From: Aporrectodea caliginosa
Lineage: Eukaryota; Annelida; Clitellata; Crassiclitellata; Lumbricidae
Length of the DNA stretch: 64,000 bases
Assembly (NCBI GenBank): GCA_020284085.1
Contig: JACEVL010000295.1
Span: forward strand, 435,001 to 499,000
Direction of reading: 5' to 3'
Shown: positions 11,535-23,545 of the stretch, piece after piece
How positions within the stretch are numbered: the first letter of the stretch is position 1
How the letters are laid out: each line of letters starts with the position of its first letter
Position numbers and translations under genes: made by a program
Notes under the pieces: model-generated
Told to the model about the DNA's origin: nothing
Database searches by the model: none
The model's input: the letters and a program-made list of their open reading frames with translations, nothing else

Positions 11535-11650
11535 TGGGGGTCGGCCAAAGGCTAGAAGCAAGGGGGTCAAGCCGACCCCCTCGGGGGTCGGCCAAAGGCT
11601 AGAAGCAAGGGGGTCAATAAGAGGAAGCAAGGGGGTCCAACCCCCCTGAC
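11535..11650. repeat. G-rich 47-bp duplication
   Basis: The block GGGGGTCGGCCAAAGGCTAG, continuing AAGCAAGGGGGTCAA, occurs twice with a 47-bp period and partly a third time. The strand is G-rich with runs of 4-6 G, and the copies are followed by a C-rich stretch, so the area could fold back. Confidence 0.75.
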
Positions 11651-11689
11651 CCCCCCGGCAAATCGGACCCCTTCGCCCACGGTCTCATG

Positions 11690-11856
11690 ACAGGGTCTTG
11701 ACTCTTATCGACAATAATATGAGGAAAACATTTGTAGGGAGAATGTTGTACTCCTATTGATTTTGTGTTTTGTCCTATGATGTTTGTACACCGGAGTGCG
11801 GCTCTTCTGTAACCGGTTTAATAAAGAAAATACTTACTTACTTACTTACTTACTTA
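11690..11856 (+). mobile_element. LINE 3' end with CTTA tail
   Basis: The block GTTGTACTCCTATTGATTT, then GTACACCGGAGTGCGGC, then GGTTTAATAAAGAAAATAC ends in a (CTTA)n run. The same order is found at 45660-45757, where it follows a recognisable ORF2 C-terminus, so this is the 3' untranslated end of the same LINE family. Confidence 0.7.
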
Positions 11857-12380
11857 ATGCTATGCATAGGTTTGGAGGACGGTAGGCAAACGGCCAGAGC
11901 GCCCAGATTAGACACCTTAAAAATGCTAGTAGAAGAATTATATAGATATTGAATCGCGAAAACGTAAAGAATTGCTGAAAAAAACAAATAGGCCAATTAT
12001 TAATCTTATAAGTAATGGTCAAATTTGGTAAAACGATATTTTCTGTTTATAATCGTAAATATTTGCACATCTTTGTCAAATCTACAAGTATTTAATTTGT
12101 TTTTACTTGAACGCGCACGTTGTTCAAGCAACCGCTTTTATTTAGAAAGTTTAACGACATCTTAGAGCTATCATGGTCATTTCCGTCGACCTTACATCAC
12201 ATATTACTAACACTTCAGTAATGTAATCAGATAGGATAGATCAGAAGATTATCATTGTCTTCTGGCAAAAACGCTGTTGACCATGACCAAAATAATTCTG
12301 AACAGTTCTCACTTTGGAATTGTATAAAGTTCTAGGCAGTTGCTGTTTGAAGTAGTAGTAGTTTCAGTTTAACGACACTG
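11857..12380. other. No gene seen; one dispersed-repeat copy
   Basis: A TTTAACGACATCTTAGAGC block near 12150 followed by CCGTCGACC belongs to the dispersed family of 1.4-8.9 kb. The GTAGTAGTAGTTTCAGTTTAA block near 12350 recurs inverted near 40075. Confidence 0.5.
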
Positions 12381-12710
12381 ATTGATTGTCTTTCTATCTG
12401 TCTGTCTCTCTCTTTCTTCTGTCTGTTTCTCTGTCTATCTGTCTGTGTGTCTCTGTGTTTCTATCAGTGTGTCTCTGTCTGTCTGTCTATTTGTTTCTGT
12501 ATTGTGTGTGTGTGCATTTATACTTTTTCTGCCTCTTTGTCTGTTCACATGCCTGTCAGTCTGTGTATCTGTCTTTCTATCTGTGTGTCTTCTGTCTTTG
12601 CGATGTCCGTGTGTCTTTGCATGTCCAAGTGTATGTGTCTGTGCATGCGTCTGTCTGTATCTTTCTATGTGTCTCTGTATGTCTCTCTCTTCCTATCGCC
12701 ATCTCTCTCA
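12381..12710. repeat. TCTG/TGTC-rich pyrimidine-purine simple repeat
   Basis: About 330 bp of degenerate TCTG, TCTC and TGTG repeats. It yields several overlapping open frames rich in Cys, Ser, Val and Leu, which are artefacts of simple sequence. Confidence 0.85.
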
Positions 12711-12869
12711 GCCTCACATGACATTTTGGGTGAAAGGATGATAGCTGCGATTCTTACTTCAACGATGAATAGGATGGAAACGTAGATGATTTCAATTAGA
12801 ATGAAGCTTCTCTTCTGTTCATCCATCATATGTAGAACAAAGACCAGAATGCTGATACTGCGCCAGACG

Positions 12870-14310
12870 ACTTACAAATCAACAACAAACAATGTACAAA
12901 TTAACTACAAACAATGTACAAATCAACAACAAACAATGTACAAATTAACAACAAACAATGTACAAATTAACAACAAACAATGTACAAATTAACAACAAAC
13001 AATGTACAAATCAACAACAAACAATGTACAAATTAACTACAAACAATGTACAAATCAACAACAAACAATGTACAAATTAACAACAAACAATGTACAAATC
13101 AACAACAAACAATGTACAAATTAACTACAAACAATGTACAAATCAACAACAAACAATGTACAAATTAACTACAAACAATGTACAAATCAACAACAAACAA
13201 TGCCCTCATTAACTACATACAATGTACAAATCATTTAACAAACAATGTACAAATTAACTACAAACAATGTACAAATCAACAACAAACAATCTACAAATTA
13301 ACTACAAACAATGTACAAATCAACAACAAACAATCTACAAATTAACTACAAACAATGTACAAATCAAAAACAAACAATGTACAAATTAACTACAAACAAT
13401 GTACAAATGAACAACATACAATCTACAAATTAACTACAAACTCTATGTACTATTATCAACAACAAACAATATACAAATTAACTACAAACAATGTACAAAT
13501 CAATACCATTCCATATTGGTATGTATGCACGGTATGTACAAATCTAACAACTCTCAACCTACATGTATCTGCAAACATGTGATCAAATACAAAGCACTCA
13601 TTTGCTAACTGGAATGTACAAATCAACAACATGTCAAGTCAATTTTCAAGGAACAATGTAATTGTAACAACAATGTACAAATTAACACAAACAATGTACA
13701 AATCAACAACAAACAATCTACAAAGTGTAACTAGCAAGGATGACTGAAATCAACAACAGAATTCTACAAATTAACTCATCAATTTGCAAATCAACAACAA
13801 ACAATGTACAAATTAACTACAAACAAGTTGTACAAATCAACAACATATAATGTACAAATTAATACATACAACTATGCAAACCAAATATACATATTACTAC
13901 AAACAATGTACTACTCCATGAAACAAGTACAAATGCACTACAGACAATGTACCTTCAGAGTCAAACAATATGCAAATTTATTTCTCACAATGTACAAATC
14001 AACACCAGCCAATGTCTACAAATCTCTTCCCAAACAATGTTCAAATCGTACGCCAACAATCTACAAATAGCTACTGAAGAATGTACAAGACAACAAGAAT
14101 CCACTGAATGGTATGTATATAATGTACAAATCAGCTAACAAGACTGTACTGGTACAATGTACAAATAACAATAAACGATGTACAAATCCACTACAAACAT
14201 GTACAAATCAAAAACAATACATGTCAATTGCTTACAAACAATGTACAAATCATAACGTTTCCCTATTAACAGCAAATAATGATGAAATCAATAACTAGAA
14301 GTACAAATTA
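12870..14310. repeat. 22-bp minisatellite, about 1.4 kb
   Basis: Tandem units of ACAATGTACAAATTAACAAC plus AA, alternating with variants (AAATCAAC, AACTAC). The units are nearly perfect from 12870 to about 13200, and from about 13500 onward become interrupted by unrelated bases and point changes. Frames through it encode Y-K-S-T-T-N-N-type repeats and are not considered genes. The array sits on the side of the CLPTM1L-like fragment where its missing exons would be expected. Confidence 0.92.
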
Positions 14311-14569
14311 ACATTGCAATGCCTCAATGTCTGCATACAGCATATCATACCTTCATCTAAATCATTACCATCATGTCCATACCATACCATAGCATATTAT
14401 GTATCTTTATCTAAATACCATGTAATCATAAATGGTATGCACCTTTATAGGTCAAACCATACGAATACCAGTATGTACTTATCTAAATAATATACCACCT
14501 TTTAGTGTGTATTCACCTATATGACATAGCAAAAGGCAACCAACAGCAGTTGAATGCTGAATAGTAACC

Positions 14570-15960
14570 AAAGACATCGAAAGAGGTAGCTAGTCTCTAT
14601 GCCATTATTATTATTATACCTGTGGTATAGGATATCTTTCAGTTTTCTCTAAATACCAACAGTTAATGAACCTCTGAACGTATGCACCTTCATCTAGCAG
14701 CAGGTATACATTATCTGCCATGTGATCAAATTGTTGTTGCTCATTTGCTCATTGAACCCAGCACATTGTTGTTGTCTGTTCTTGCAAGGAATAACTGTAA
14801 ATTGCAGCTATTTCTCGGAAACACATTGGTCAATAAAGTGTCACATCTAACATCTAGCAAGGAAATGATATGAGAAGCGGTTATATCAAGGATCGCAAGA
14901 TCCAAGTGGTCTTTTTTCATTCATCTACTAGAGCAAAAATCTGGCCAATGTTATATTGTCAAAATACAAGAACTATACAAACCAAATATATACATAATAG
15001 TAGTATCTTTATCAAGCTACTGGTCACTCAAAAGGTGCATAAGAAATGACCTGCAGAGTCTCTGTGTTTTAAGCAATCACCTGTCTGAGTCGAAAGACCA
15101 GCCGTCACTTCCTTCTTCCCAAAAGCTAATCAAATCTCGTACGCCAACAACTGAAATGAGCTGAAGAAGAAAAACAAGAGAACTCCAATGACATCAGAAA
15201 CTAATAATCAGAAATGACCAGATCAATAAAGGCCAGCAAAAAGTAAACATCAATCATAATAATTATAACCGTTGCATGTTCGACAGGATCAATTCATTTT
15301 CCCTATCAAAGAAGAAGTCAATTGCTTTTAGGCTAAATCAGAACACAGCATGATATACGTTTCCATAGTTGAAGTCAATTAAATCACAACAAAAGTCTAA
15401 GAACTCTATGAAACTGCTGAAGATCATCACTACATCTCATCATCACAGACCAATCATCATCTGTTCAAATCGATGAATCATCATCATCAAAATCATCTAT
15501 ATCATCATTACACAGGTCTGTAATATCCAGTTTTCTAACAGGTCCTCTCATATCCTAACATGTTTCTTAAGAAAAGCAAAGTGCCACAGAACAACGATAC
15601 TGAAGCCCTGAATAATAATTGAAAGACATTGGAAGAGGTAGCTAGTTTCATATGCCATTATTATTATTTAGTATTAATTAGGATATGAAAAGTTGGCCAT
15701 AAACAGTTAATGTACCTGGAACGGTATTATTATTATTACTATTATTATTTGTTGCTGCTGATGTTGTTGTTGCTTTTGTTGTTGTTGCTGCTGCTGGAAA
15801 AATTGCAGCTATTTCTGGGAAACAATTGGTCATAAAGTATCTATGTTAGTCATCCTCACATAAAATGATATGAGACTCGTGTTAGAAAAGGTTCGCAAGA
15901 TTTGAAGTAATCTTCCTTCATATCATCTATTTCTCTTCTCAGTCAAACCTTCAACACACA
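14570..15960. repeat. Two ~390-bp direct copies about 1.05 kb apart
   Basis: Blocks GAAGAGGTAGCTAGT, ATGCCATTATTATTATT, CAGTTAATG, ATTGCAGCTATTTCT, AAATGATATGAGA and TCGCAAGAT occur in the same order at 14578-14915 and at 15631-15915. The copies have diverged by substitutions and indels. No coding function is seen. Confidence 0.7.
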
Positions 15961-16264
15961 AGAACATCACAACGTTCTTCAATCAGCAGTCTTTATCAAG
16001 CAACTGGTCAGTCAAATAAAGCCAATCAAGTGATTGATAGCCTAAGCAATCAGTCTCAATCACACACTTGTTAACATGCCTCTGCAATCAAATCCTCAGA
16101 AGCAATCAGCTGATCCATCAAATACAATCAACTGATTGACAGATTAGGCAATCAACTGCAATCACCATGTCAATGAAATAGCTGTAGTAAACATTTCACA
16201 ATGCAGTGCTTCTGTCGGCTGTTCGAATCGATCAATTCACAGAAAATCAGCTATAAGAAATAGT

Positions 16265-16600
16265 TAGATGACCACTACATCATGCGCAGGTCGATATACG
16301 AGCTATAAGAAGTCATATAACAAATAGGAACTCTTTTCAACGTTGCCGAGGACTGTCACCGAGAGTCATGACAAGCACATACAAACTGAAAAGTGAAAAC
16401 AAAGACAACACATACTTGGCTGAAGTATATCGTTAGGTGACCATTACATGATTACATTATGCACAAATAACGACAAAAGTTTAAAAGAAGTTACAAAACA
16501 AATTTTTTCAACATGGCTGAACACAGTCACCGTGAGTCATGAACAACTACTTACTAACTGAAAACCAAGACAACACATAATATTTGGCTGAAGTAAATCA
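16265..16600. repeat. Diverged tandem duplication, ~175-bp unit
   Basis: Blocks CATTATGC/CATCATGC, AGAAGT, TTCAAC, GTCACCG.GAGTCATGA, AAGACAACACATA and TTGGCTGAAGTA occur in the same order twice, from about 16270 and again from about 16450. A short frame at 16615-16875 has no family resemblance. Confidence 0.65.
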
Positions 16601-16879
16601 TTTGGTCCCTACACTTGAAATGTTGTTTAGCACAACTCAGCATGAATGGCACAAGATATCTAAAAATAAAGAGCACTTCTCTGATGAACACTAAAATGCA
16701 TTCTACCGTTGTTTTCCCGATTGATCGACTCTTTCAAGTCAATCCACAGACTAAACGTGCCATACGACATTGGCGTGTAGCTGATCGTCAGCGGCATTTC
16801 TTTACACGTATTGTTCAGTGGCTGAAATCAGACACAACTAGAGATGAAAATACCGGCCACATTCAACATCGCTGATCAA

Positions 16880-17920
16880 GATATCCACGTTCAAAATGGC
16901 TGTCTGCTGGATTCACGGCTGCAAATCCTTACAACAACCATACGCCATTCCTAACAAGCTCAACACGATCCGGTGCAGTGAAATTTGTACTTAGCCAAAA
17001 CCTGGTTAAGTCCTCTCAACTAATAGCTCATTTACAATGTGGCAAAACACAGACAGACAGAGAGCCATACAAGCAGTGAGTTATAAAATAAGAGACGAGT
17101 CCATCTCGAGTTGAGTACCAGAGTACCAGAGGTGTTCTCCTAGTCACTAAAGATCGAGTCATCCACAACAAAATACACTGAAACACGCAATTCAAGGGCA
17201 GTAGCATTATTTATGCAGAAAGCAGTAATTTATACAAATTACACTTTAAAACCCTAACATACTTTTGTTCAAAAATCTGGCATGATCAATCGTAGAAAAA
17301 TATCACGGCTAAAACACATTCAAAGGCGCACTCGTAGTAGGCAAGAAAGGCTAAAACTGTTATTTGTAGTCGACAACAAATACAGTTGCCTGTTCTGCCC
17401 AGAAATTGGATACTCAGAAACCAAGTCAGTGATTCAAATATCGAGTCTGGACCTTGAGAAGTCCGAGTCGTGACAGTACATAAGCATTCCTCGAGACTCA
17501 TCACAAGCAGATAGAACAAGAGAGAAGAACTCACCAGAAGATCTTTAGTTCTAAAGCTGATCTCATCTATTTTATGGGCAGATACTGGTCCTCATACTGC
17601 CTAGAAATCGTAAATATCACATGAAAGTCAAAAGCAGGCAAGAAAATAATTATATACACATTATTTCCCTACATAAACTACAAATAGGGGAATTGTTTAT
17701 TATCAAGACTGGAGATTGGAACATTCTGTATGTAATCACTCCACTCATTTATTTACACTTATGGTCTGCAATGGCATCTTTATTTGTCAAGGTTATTTTA
17801 TAAATTTGTGATAACTGATGACTTTTAGTACATAACATATACAGTCAAGAAAATTCTCTAGCTACAGAAAATTGCCACAACAGCAGTCAATGTCTGTATG
17901 CACGCACACCCACACACACA

Positions 17921-17961
<41 letters not shown>

Positions 17962-18956
17962 CAGCTGGACAGTTTGGAGGCACCTTTGGAAGATCTAATA
18001 ATGGCATTGGCACTTCCGCTAAAGCTGATTTTCAAGTTCTAATAGAGCAATATCTGCATATGGATGACCTGCATGTTGCTGGAAAAGGTCTCCAATGGTA
18101 GTCTCTCAAGACACCTAGAGACCGACCAAAGGTTCAAGACATCAAACACAGCATAAATTATAATTACAATATGTTTGGCTACCTAGGTGAGAAGAGAAGA
18201 GAATAGAAAAGAAAAACTAGAGAAAGGAAGGGGCCTCACCATATGTAATTCGTTAGTTCTCTAGGAATTGCTTTTCTGTTAATGGTGACGTCATCAGTCA
18301 TCACGTTCAACGTGAGATGCGATCGCCAGTGACAAGTCAGTTGATCAGCAGCTGCCAGTTCCTGCTCACAGAAACAAACTCAGAACTAACTCAACAGATG
18401 CTTTACTGAACTAATTCAATCAATCAATCTAAATCTATTCTTATATAGCGCCCCTTCAAGTTACTAATCAGAGGCGCTCAGCAGCTGCTTTACTTTGTTA
18501 CCAAAGAGTTTCCACAACAGAGTTAAGAACTTTCTTTTTGGTTTTTAGGGCAACCTAACGTGTGCCATATAACAAGTGTCTTCATACATACATGCATCTC
18601 GTGTGCATTCATGCATACATAATTATACACATTTAAATACAGACATGCATACAAACATCAATCCATGCATAGGAAAGGGTTGCTAAATGAAGAGGACAGG
18701 CAGACAAAAACAAAGAAGCCTAGCTCTGCAAGTTGCAATCTACTCCAAGCGCTCATTTGCTGCTTCTGCCAGCGATTGGCTGTTTCCATCCAATAACAGG
18801 AGTGGGATGCTGCAAAAAAATATGAAGCAACTCTGCAACCGCTCTTGAAAATTAAACCCTCACGGATCCATCTCACACCATCTCAAAGCCAGCCAGAGCA
18901 GCAGCCATGCTGGGTGATGCTGAGTAACAAAGAGAGCATAATGATGTAGCATTTAC
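16880..18956. other. No gene seen; simple repeats
   Basis: This is where further exons of the minus-strand CLPTM1L-like gene should lie if introns were of ordinary size, and none is recognisable. Contents include an (AC)n tract at 17901-17959 and a LINE/SINE tail (TATAGCGCCCC...AGAGGCGCT, minus) at 18444-18482. Confidence 0.5.
17901..17959. repeat. (AC)n microsatellite
   Basis: CA dinucleotides interrupted by single-base changes near 17909 and 17929, about 25 repeats in total. Confidence 0.95.
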
Positions 18957-20690
18957 CTCCTTTTTTACCGGATCGTCACTGTTAATTTGGAGTGTGGTTA
19001 CCTGATGATGTGTGTAGTATGTTAGTATTCCCGTCTGGTTGACCACCCAATCAGCATCAAATGGATTCTCTTCTCCTCTTCCTCCTTCCGCCGGAGCGAG
19101 AAACACGTGGACGAACATTGTGCCATTGTTGTGCATCCCTAACGGAATTCTTACTGTGACATCTCTATTACATGACAATGAAAATTAAGTCACCATGAGA
19201 CTCTTCACACAGCACAGCATATAAGTATCACAATAGTACATTAACGAAACAGTCATTACTACACAGACCATAGTCTACAGTAAGCAATGCTTATCTGTAA
19301 TCCACGTGAGAACAAAACTAATGCCAACAGAATAAGATATCATCAACAAGACTGGGTCACACAAACAGAAACACAAATTGTGCTCTCCCTTATATAGAGA
19401 CAGTGCTCAAGCTGTCAGTTGGCATATCGACAACTGCTCTGAATGGATGAATGAATGAATAAAGGAATTATTGAATATAACGATTTCTTGTTTTCAGGTA
19501 GAATAAATGTTAGCTTAGCAGTTGCCTTGAACATTCACGTGATAGAATGGGCTTAAGTAAGAAAAAGGAAAGTAGTCCAATGAAATAATAGTTCATATGC
19601 GTAAAAAATTATTAAGTTTTGCACAAGATATTCATCCGTTATATCAATAGTCAGTTAGAAATGAACAGGTTCAATCAATCTTCCATTTTTCTCTACCTTG
19701 ATTCTGTCATAATTATGACTGTAAGTCTTACTTGGTGACGTTTTCATTTGGTTCGAAGTCATTAAGTTCCCAAAGAGGATAGAGATCACTTCCATTTGGA
19801 GACTGCGATGTGGATGAGTAAACCCAGAGCTTCAAAGAAACACCAACCCAACTCCTCTTTCAACAACACTTCATATATAGACAGACAGATAGAAAGAGGC
19901 AGACACAGACAGACAGATAGATAGATAGACAGAGAAAAACAAACATATGAATCATGTATAGGTTTTTAAAGAGGTTCTTAAAAGGTACTATAGAAACGTT
20001 CAAATACATACACACGCTGGTTCTCTGTGCTTAGATTTTAAGTACTGCTGTAAAATTTGGAGTTATGATTACAATTATTTATTCACAATAATAGCAAGCT
20101 CAAACATTGCACTGTTGTCCATCACAAGTCTAGTTTGTCCTGGCTTGAAGTCTGATGACTGCCTTAACTACTTCTAAGATATTTTCTGCTCTGTGACACT
20201 ATAAAATTTCTCAAAAAACGTAATAACATGTTTATAGACGCCTCTCTTCCATGGAAACCCCTCTCAATCACAGTCCTGTAATCCAAGGCGGATCATCCAC
20301 TCATTTATATATAGTGACCTCGAAAGGATGAAGGGTTGAGTATCAGCTATATTATGGCTTGGTATTAAATGTATGGTTGCCCAACCAAGGACCAAGAAAA
20401 CTAACAAGGTTAATTATTGGTACTAGACATGCTACTGAAAACAAACAGAATTCGAAAAAATTGACAAAGGATAGCTGATCTGACAGCGTACCTTTAGCGG
20501 TGGATGTGGTGTCTTGGCCAGGTAATTCTTGAGGCACCGTTCGTTGTTTGAAGGACAAGTAACTGGATAGTAGCTTCGGTAGAAATTCCAATAACAAAGG
20601 CTCATGAATACCAGAAAGAAAAGGCAGAGGATCCGTATGCCTATCAGCAATAATGCCATGCTGATGAGCACTGGCCCAGCCACCAATCAC
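18957..20690 (-). CDS. CLPTM1L-like membrane protein, exons 1-3 only (copy A)
   Basis: Exons on the minus strand: 20690-20492 (first in-frame ATG at 20659), 19856-19732 and 19164-18957. Donors GTACGC, GTAAGA and GTAAAT and AG acceptors agree, and phases join without a break to give 167 residues. Residues 3-22 are a membrane segment; then come CPSNNERCLKNYLAKTP, LKLWVYSST, NVTKDVTVRIP and MHNNGTMFVHVFLAP, matching in order the N-terminus of CLPTM1L (CLPTM1 family, multi-pass proteins of the endoplasmic reticulum; CLPTM1L acts as a lipid scramblase in GPI-anchor synthesis). The remaining two thirds are not seen anywhere to the left on this strand, and another gene on the same strand starts at 588. 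The fragment may be truncated or may have very long introns. An AG acceptor just before exon 1 implies an upstream untranslated exon. Confidence 0.72.
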
Positions 20691-21545
20691 CTGCCAAACA
20701 GAAAGAGACACAGCTAGATAACATATTTATATAATTTAACCCAATTGATAAAGATCATCACGTCTGTCCACTGTGTCCAGTCATCATACATTTCAGCTTG
20801 CTGGCATAGTTTAATAACTTTTGTTTTAATTTCAGATGCCTTTTTCCTAACCAACATTTTACGCCAAAATTTCCATTGACCTTCCTGATAAGGAGTCACG
20901 AAATATATCATTATTACTTCATACTATAATATCTAGATGTATTTTTTTCTGTGTACACCTAGGCCTACAGCGTTATGTCTGTTGATCAATCCTGTCGCTA
21001 GTCAATGTATTTCCTATGAAAAGTGAACAATCATAATAGAAATGGCATTTTTAATAAAAAATTACTCCACACAATTACATCATTTTAATTATAATAGTTT
21101 GTAATACCTCAATTCCAGGCATATGAATTCGCTATCCATCACAAGAATTGGAATTGCTAGAAGTGTTATCGCAAAAAATTACCAAAACAACCTATAGGTC
21201 TATTTCTCTTGAAGAGTTGATTTGATACAGAACCTGTAAATAATCTCCCGCTGCAGCTATTCTCTGGCGCCGAGATTTCTCATAGATTTACATTACATCA
21301 CCGTATAGATTTACATTACATCACCGTACCTTGTACATGGAATATATCAAGTATAAATTACCCTAAAATTGTCCCTTTTGAAAGTTATTGAGTTACGGCA
21401 TTTTCTAAAAGCCCAGGTACCAGTAAACAAAGCCTAAAATTAATACAATCTACAAACGTCAACAAATTCCGTTCATTGTCTGCAAATTCAATGACGTCAT
21501 CGCTAACTCTCAATTTCTGAAGCACCACTTTAAGCTACGGTAATA
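19732..21545. repeat. Left arm of large inverted duplication
   Basis: Exons 1-2 of CLPTM1L-like copy A, the intron between them and about 850 bp of upstream flank recur in reverse orientation at 32555-36024. Matching landmarks include GTGAACAATCATAATAGAAA (21024 here, inverse near 33090), ATGAATTCGCTATCCATCAC (21123 here, inverse near 33000) and CAATGACGTCATCG (21490 here, inverse near 32595). Confidence 0.85.
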
Positions 21546-21959
21546 AAAGTAAAGTAAGTAGGCCTATATTCTTTATTACTCCACTTGCAAACGCACACTG
21601 GGTAAAACAATTATTATTATACAACGAAGTAATAATTATCAATTAAAGATGTACATTAAAAGTTGAGTAAAATGACTGAAAAAATAGGCCCATTATAAAT
21701 AAGGCATCTGCACGTAGGCCTACAGCGTCCTAGTGATAAACCCTTTTCAGTCAACGATTCACAGCGCGGTATCTCAAGATTATGAGAACGAGGCTTAAGG
21801 AATATCCGATTACCCGTTCTGGCGGGAGTTGATGATGGAGGACATGTCCGGAGTCATTGAGGATAGCGCCAGAGCTTCTCATTTGAGGCGATCGATCGAT
21901 CTCCTTGGTCGATCGTCTAGCAAAAAGGTCGATCGGTAAATCGATTGCGCTCGATGAGT

Positions 21960-21960
<1 letters not shown>
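21546..21960. other. LINE fragment and short repeats
   Basis: The block GTAAAGTAAGTA...TTTATTACTCCA...GCAAACGCACA at 21548-21600 recurs at about 46313-46365. On the minus strand, 21790-21870 encodes NDSGHVLHHQLPPER, which resembles the NNPGHVLHKLLPPRK segment of the LINE frame at 8983-9663. No host exon is seen. Confidence 0.5.
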
Positions 21961-21991
<31 letters not shown>

Positions 21992-22024
21992 TGTATGTAT
22001 GACATGTATGTATGTATGTATGTA
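21961..22024. repeat. (TATG)n microsatellite
   Basis: About 15 TATG units with one GACATG interruption. It continues, degenerate, at 22499-22530 on the far side of a hAT insertion. Confidence 0.95.
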
Positions 22025-22025
22025 C

Positions 22026-22498
22026 CAGGGCTTATTCTAAGGAATTTTATTAACTGCACATGAAGCAGTGTTTTAATCTACTCCCTTGCTGTCGGGGGGA
22101 GGGGGTATCCAACACCAACATCTTTGAAAAGTTGACGACCAAGGGGTAGCAACGAGAAGTTTTCCAAGAATTTTTTGAGGGGGGTACTAACAAGAGTTTT
22201 CAAAGAATTTTCGAGGGGGGATTAGTAACGACTATTTCCACAGAGTGTTTGAGTGTTTTCCACCCTAAGATTTCCCCTCCTCGAGGTCTGGGCAGTGGCG
22301 TAACTAGGGGGTTTGTGCACCCGGAGGCAAGAATTTCTGAAAAATTCGTGCAAGACTCGTTACGCCACTGAGTCTGGGGACTGTTGGTTTATACAATTGG
22401 GTCTACAAAAATAACTGCACAAAATCTGATTTTTAACTGCACAAATTTCTTTCCCAACTACACACTTTGTGTCCGGCTGCACGTTAGAATAAGCCCTG
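22026..22498. mobile_element. hAT MITE inserted in the TATG microsatellite
   Basis: The termini are CAGGGCTTATTCTAA (22026-22040) and its perfect inverse complement (22484-22498). An exact 8-bp target duplication GTATGTAC flanks it (22018-22025 and 22499-22506). The interior has GAGGGGGG-containing short repeats and a second element nested at 22293-22370. No transposase. Confidence 0.9.
22293..22370. mobile_element. 78-bp hAT-like mini-element nested in another hAT MITE
   Basis: It starts CAGTGGCGTAAC and ends with the inverse GTTACGCCACTG. Flanks are GGTCTGGG and AGTCTGGG, an 8-bp duplication with one mismatch. At 78 bp it is close to the minimum that two terminal repeats allow. Confidence 0.8.
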
Positions 22499-22506
22499 GT
22501 ATGTAC

Positions 22507-23300
22507 TGTGTGTATGTACTGTATGTATGTCCACCTGGAGCATTATTTTATTTACTAATTTGCATCACTTGTGAAAGTTCAGGCTAGGCCACCTAGGGTC
22601 GACACAACATTGCACTGACAAGCAGAGGAGGCTTATGCAATATGCATATAGGCCTACTCTAGCAGTTAATGGACAACCATATAATATGCAGCTATACGAA
22701 TACAATACGCAACATGCGTTGTAGGCTACACAAAAGGTCCTGAGGTCGACGGCGCATCGATCGCCTATTGAGCGCTACTGAATGGCCTCGGCTGTGAGCG
22801 GCGCTATATAAATTACTAATTACATTACATTACATTATTCAATCCAGCGCGATCAATTTTCAAATCGTCTTCTATTTTCAAATGAGAAGCTCTGCAGTCT
22901 ATACTTACCGGGGAGTCGTGTACTCGTGTTACATGCGTTTGCAGCGCTTTTTCTTGGTATATATCTGAGACTATTATTAAAGAGTTCCAGGATACATTTG
23001 ATGGTTGGCCTATCAGAAACATGTAGCTTACATTGACATTGTATCAAACTACCTAACAACACAATGGACTATAAGAATGAGCAACATGCATTGTTGTGTA
23101 GTTTCACAAATCATGTAGAATCTTCGATGGTGATGCCGTCTCGTAACTTAATTTTCAGGCATTAACTTATTTCAATTGCTATAGTGGGCCAGGTAGAATC
23201 CCTCCCATTCGACTAGATGTAAATGAGTTTGCGGCAGATGACAAAACCTGTCTAAAACGTCTCCATCAAAATCATATACAATAATAAAAAGAAAAACAAA
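22507..23300. other. No host gene; LINE tail
   Basis: A LINE 3' tail at about 22770-22835 (GAGCGCTACTGAATGGCC, GGCGCTATATAAAT, then ATTACATTACATTAC). No exon is visible. Weak similarity of GCGCGATCAATTTT at 22849 to the inverse of 28740 may be a trace of the inverted duplication. Confidence 0.5.
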
Positions 23301-23545
23301 TAGAACAATTTAAACCAGCTTGCCAATTTATTCCATAACTTTTCATTTAACAGTTTGTTTTAAACGTGTGTGAGAGAGAGAGAAAGAAAGAGAGAAAGAG
23401 TGAGAAAGAGAGAGATGGAGACAGAGCCTCTTCATCAAATCGTGTATAGTGATAAAGAGGAAGATTCATCCAACGATTTAAACCAGCTTGCCAATTTATT
23501 CCAGAAATTTTCCTAAAGAGTTTTGTTTAAAACGTGAGAGAGAGA
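23300..23545. repeat. Tandem ~170-bp unit, also present inverted at 28400-28560
   Basis: The block ATTTAAACCAGCTTGCCAAT, then TTATTCC, occurs at about 23307 and 23477 with a GA-rich tract between. The inverse occurs twice at 28415-28545, together with a block ATCAAATCGTGTA.AGTGATA present in both places. This is an inner pair of the inverted duplication. Confidence 0.75.

Noticed and set aside
12381..12785. Three overlapping plus-strand frames of about 110 codons rich in Cys, Ser, Val, Leu
   Set aside because: They run through a degenerate TCTG/TGTC simple repeat; all frames are open because the repeat lacks stops. No family features.
12786..14298. Frames with Y-K-S-T-T-N-N-V-Q-I-N type repeats
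   Set aside because: Translation of the 22-bp minisatellite; the reading frame shifts from unit to unit.
12870..14310. CRISPR-like appearance of regularly spaced repeats (also at 50157-50585)
   Set aside because: Units are contiguous with no unique spacers, and the genome is eukaryotic. Both are minisatellites.
17960..18130. Possible CLPTM1L exon 4 on the minus strand (a YHWRP motif resembling the SHWRP segment)
   Set aside because: The similarity ends after four residues and an in-frame stop follows within 20 codons; probably chance.
20714..20911. Minus-strand frame of 65 codons upstream of CLPTM1L exon 1
   Set aside because: The same DNA in the inverted copy (around 33190) does not keep the frame, and the protein has no family features.
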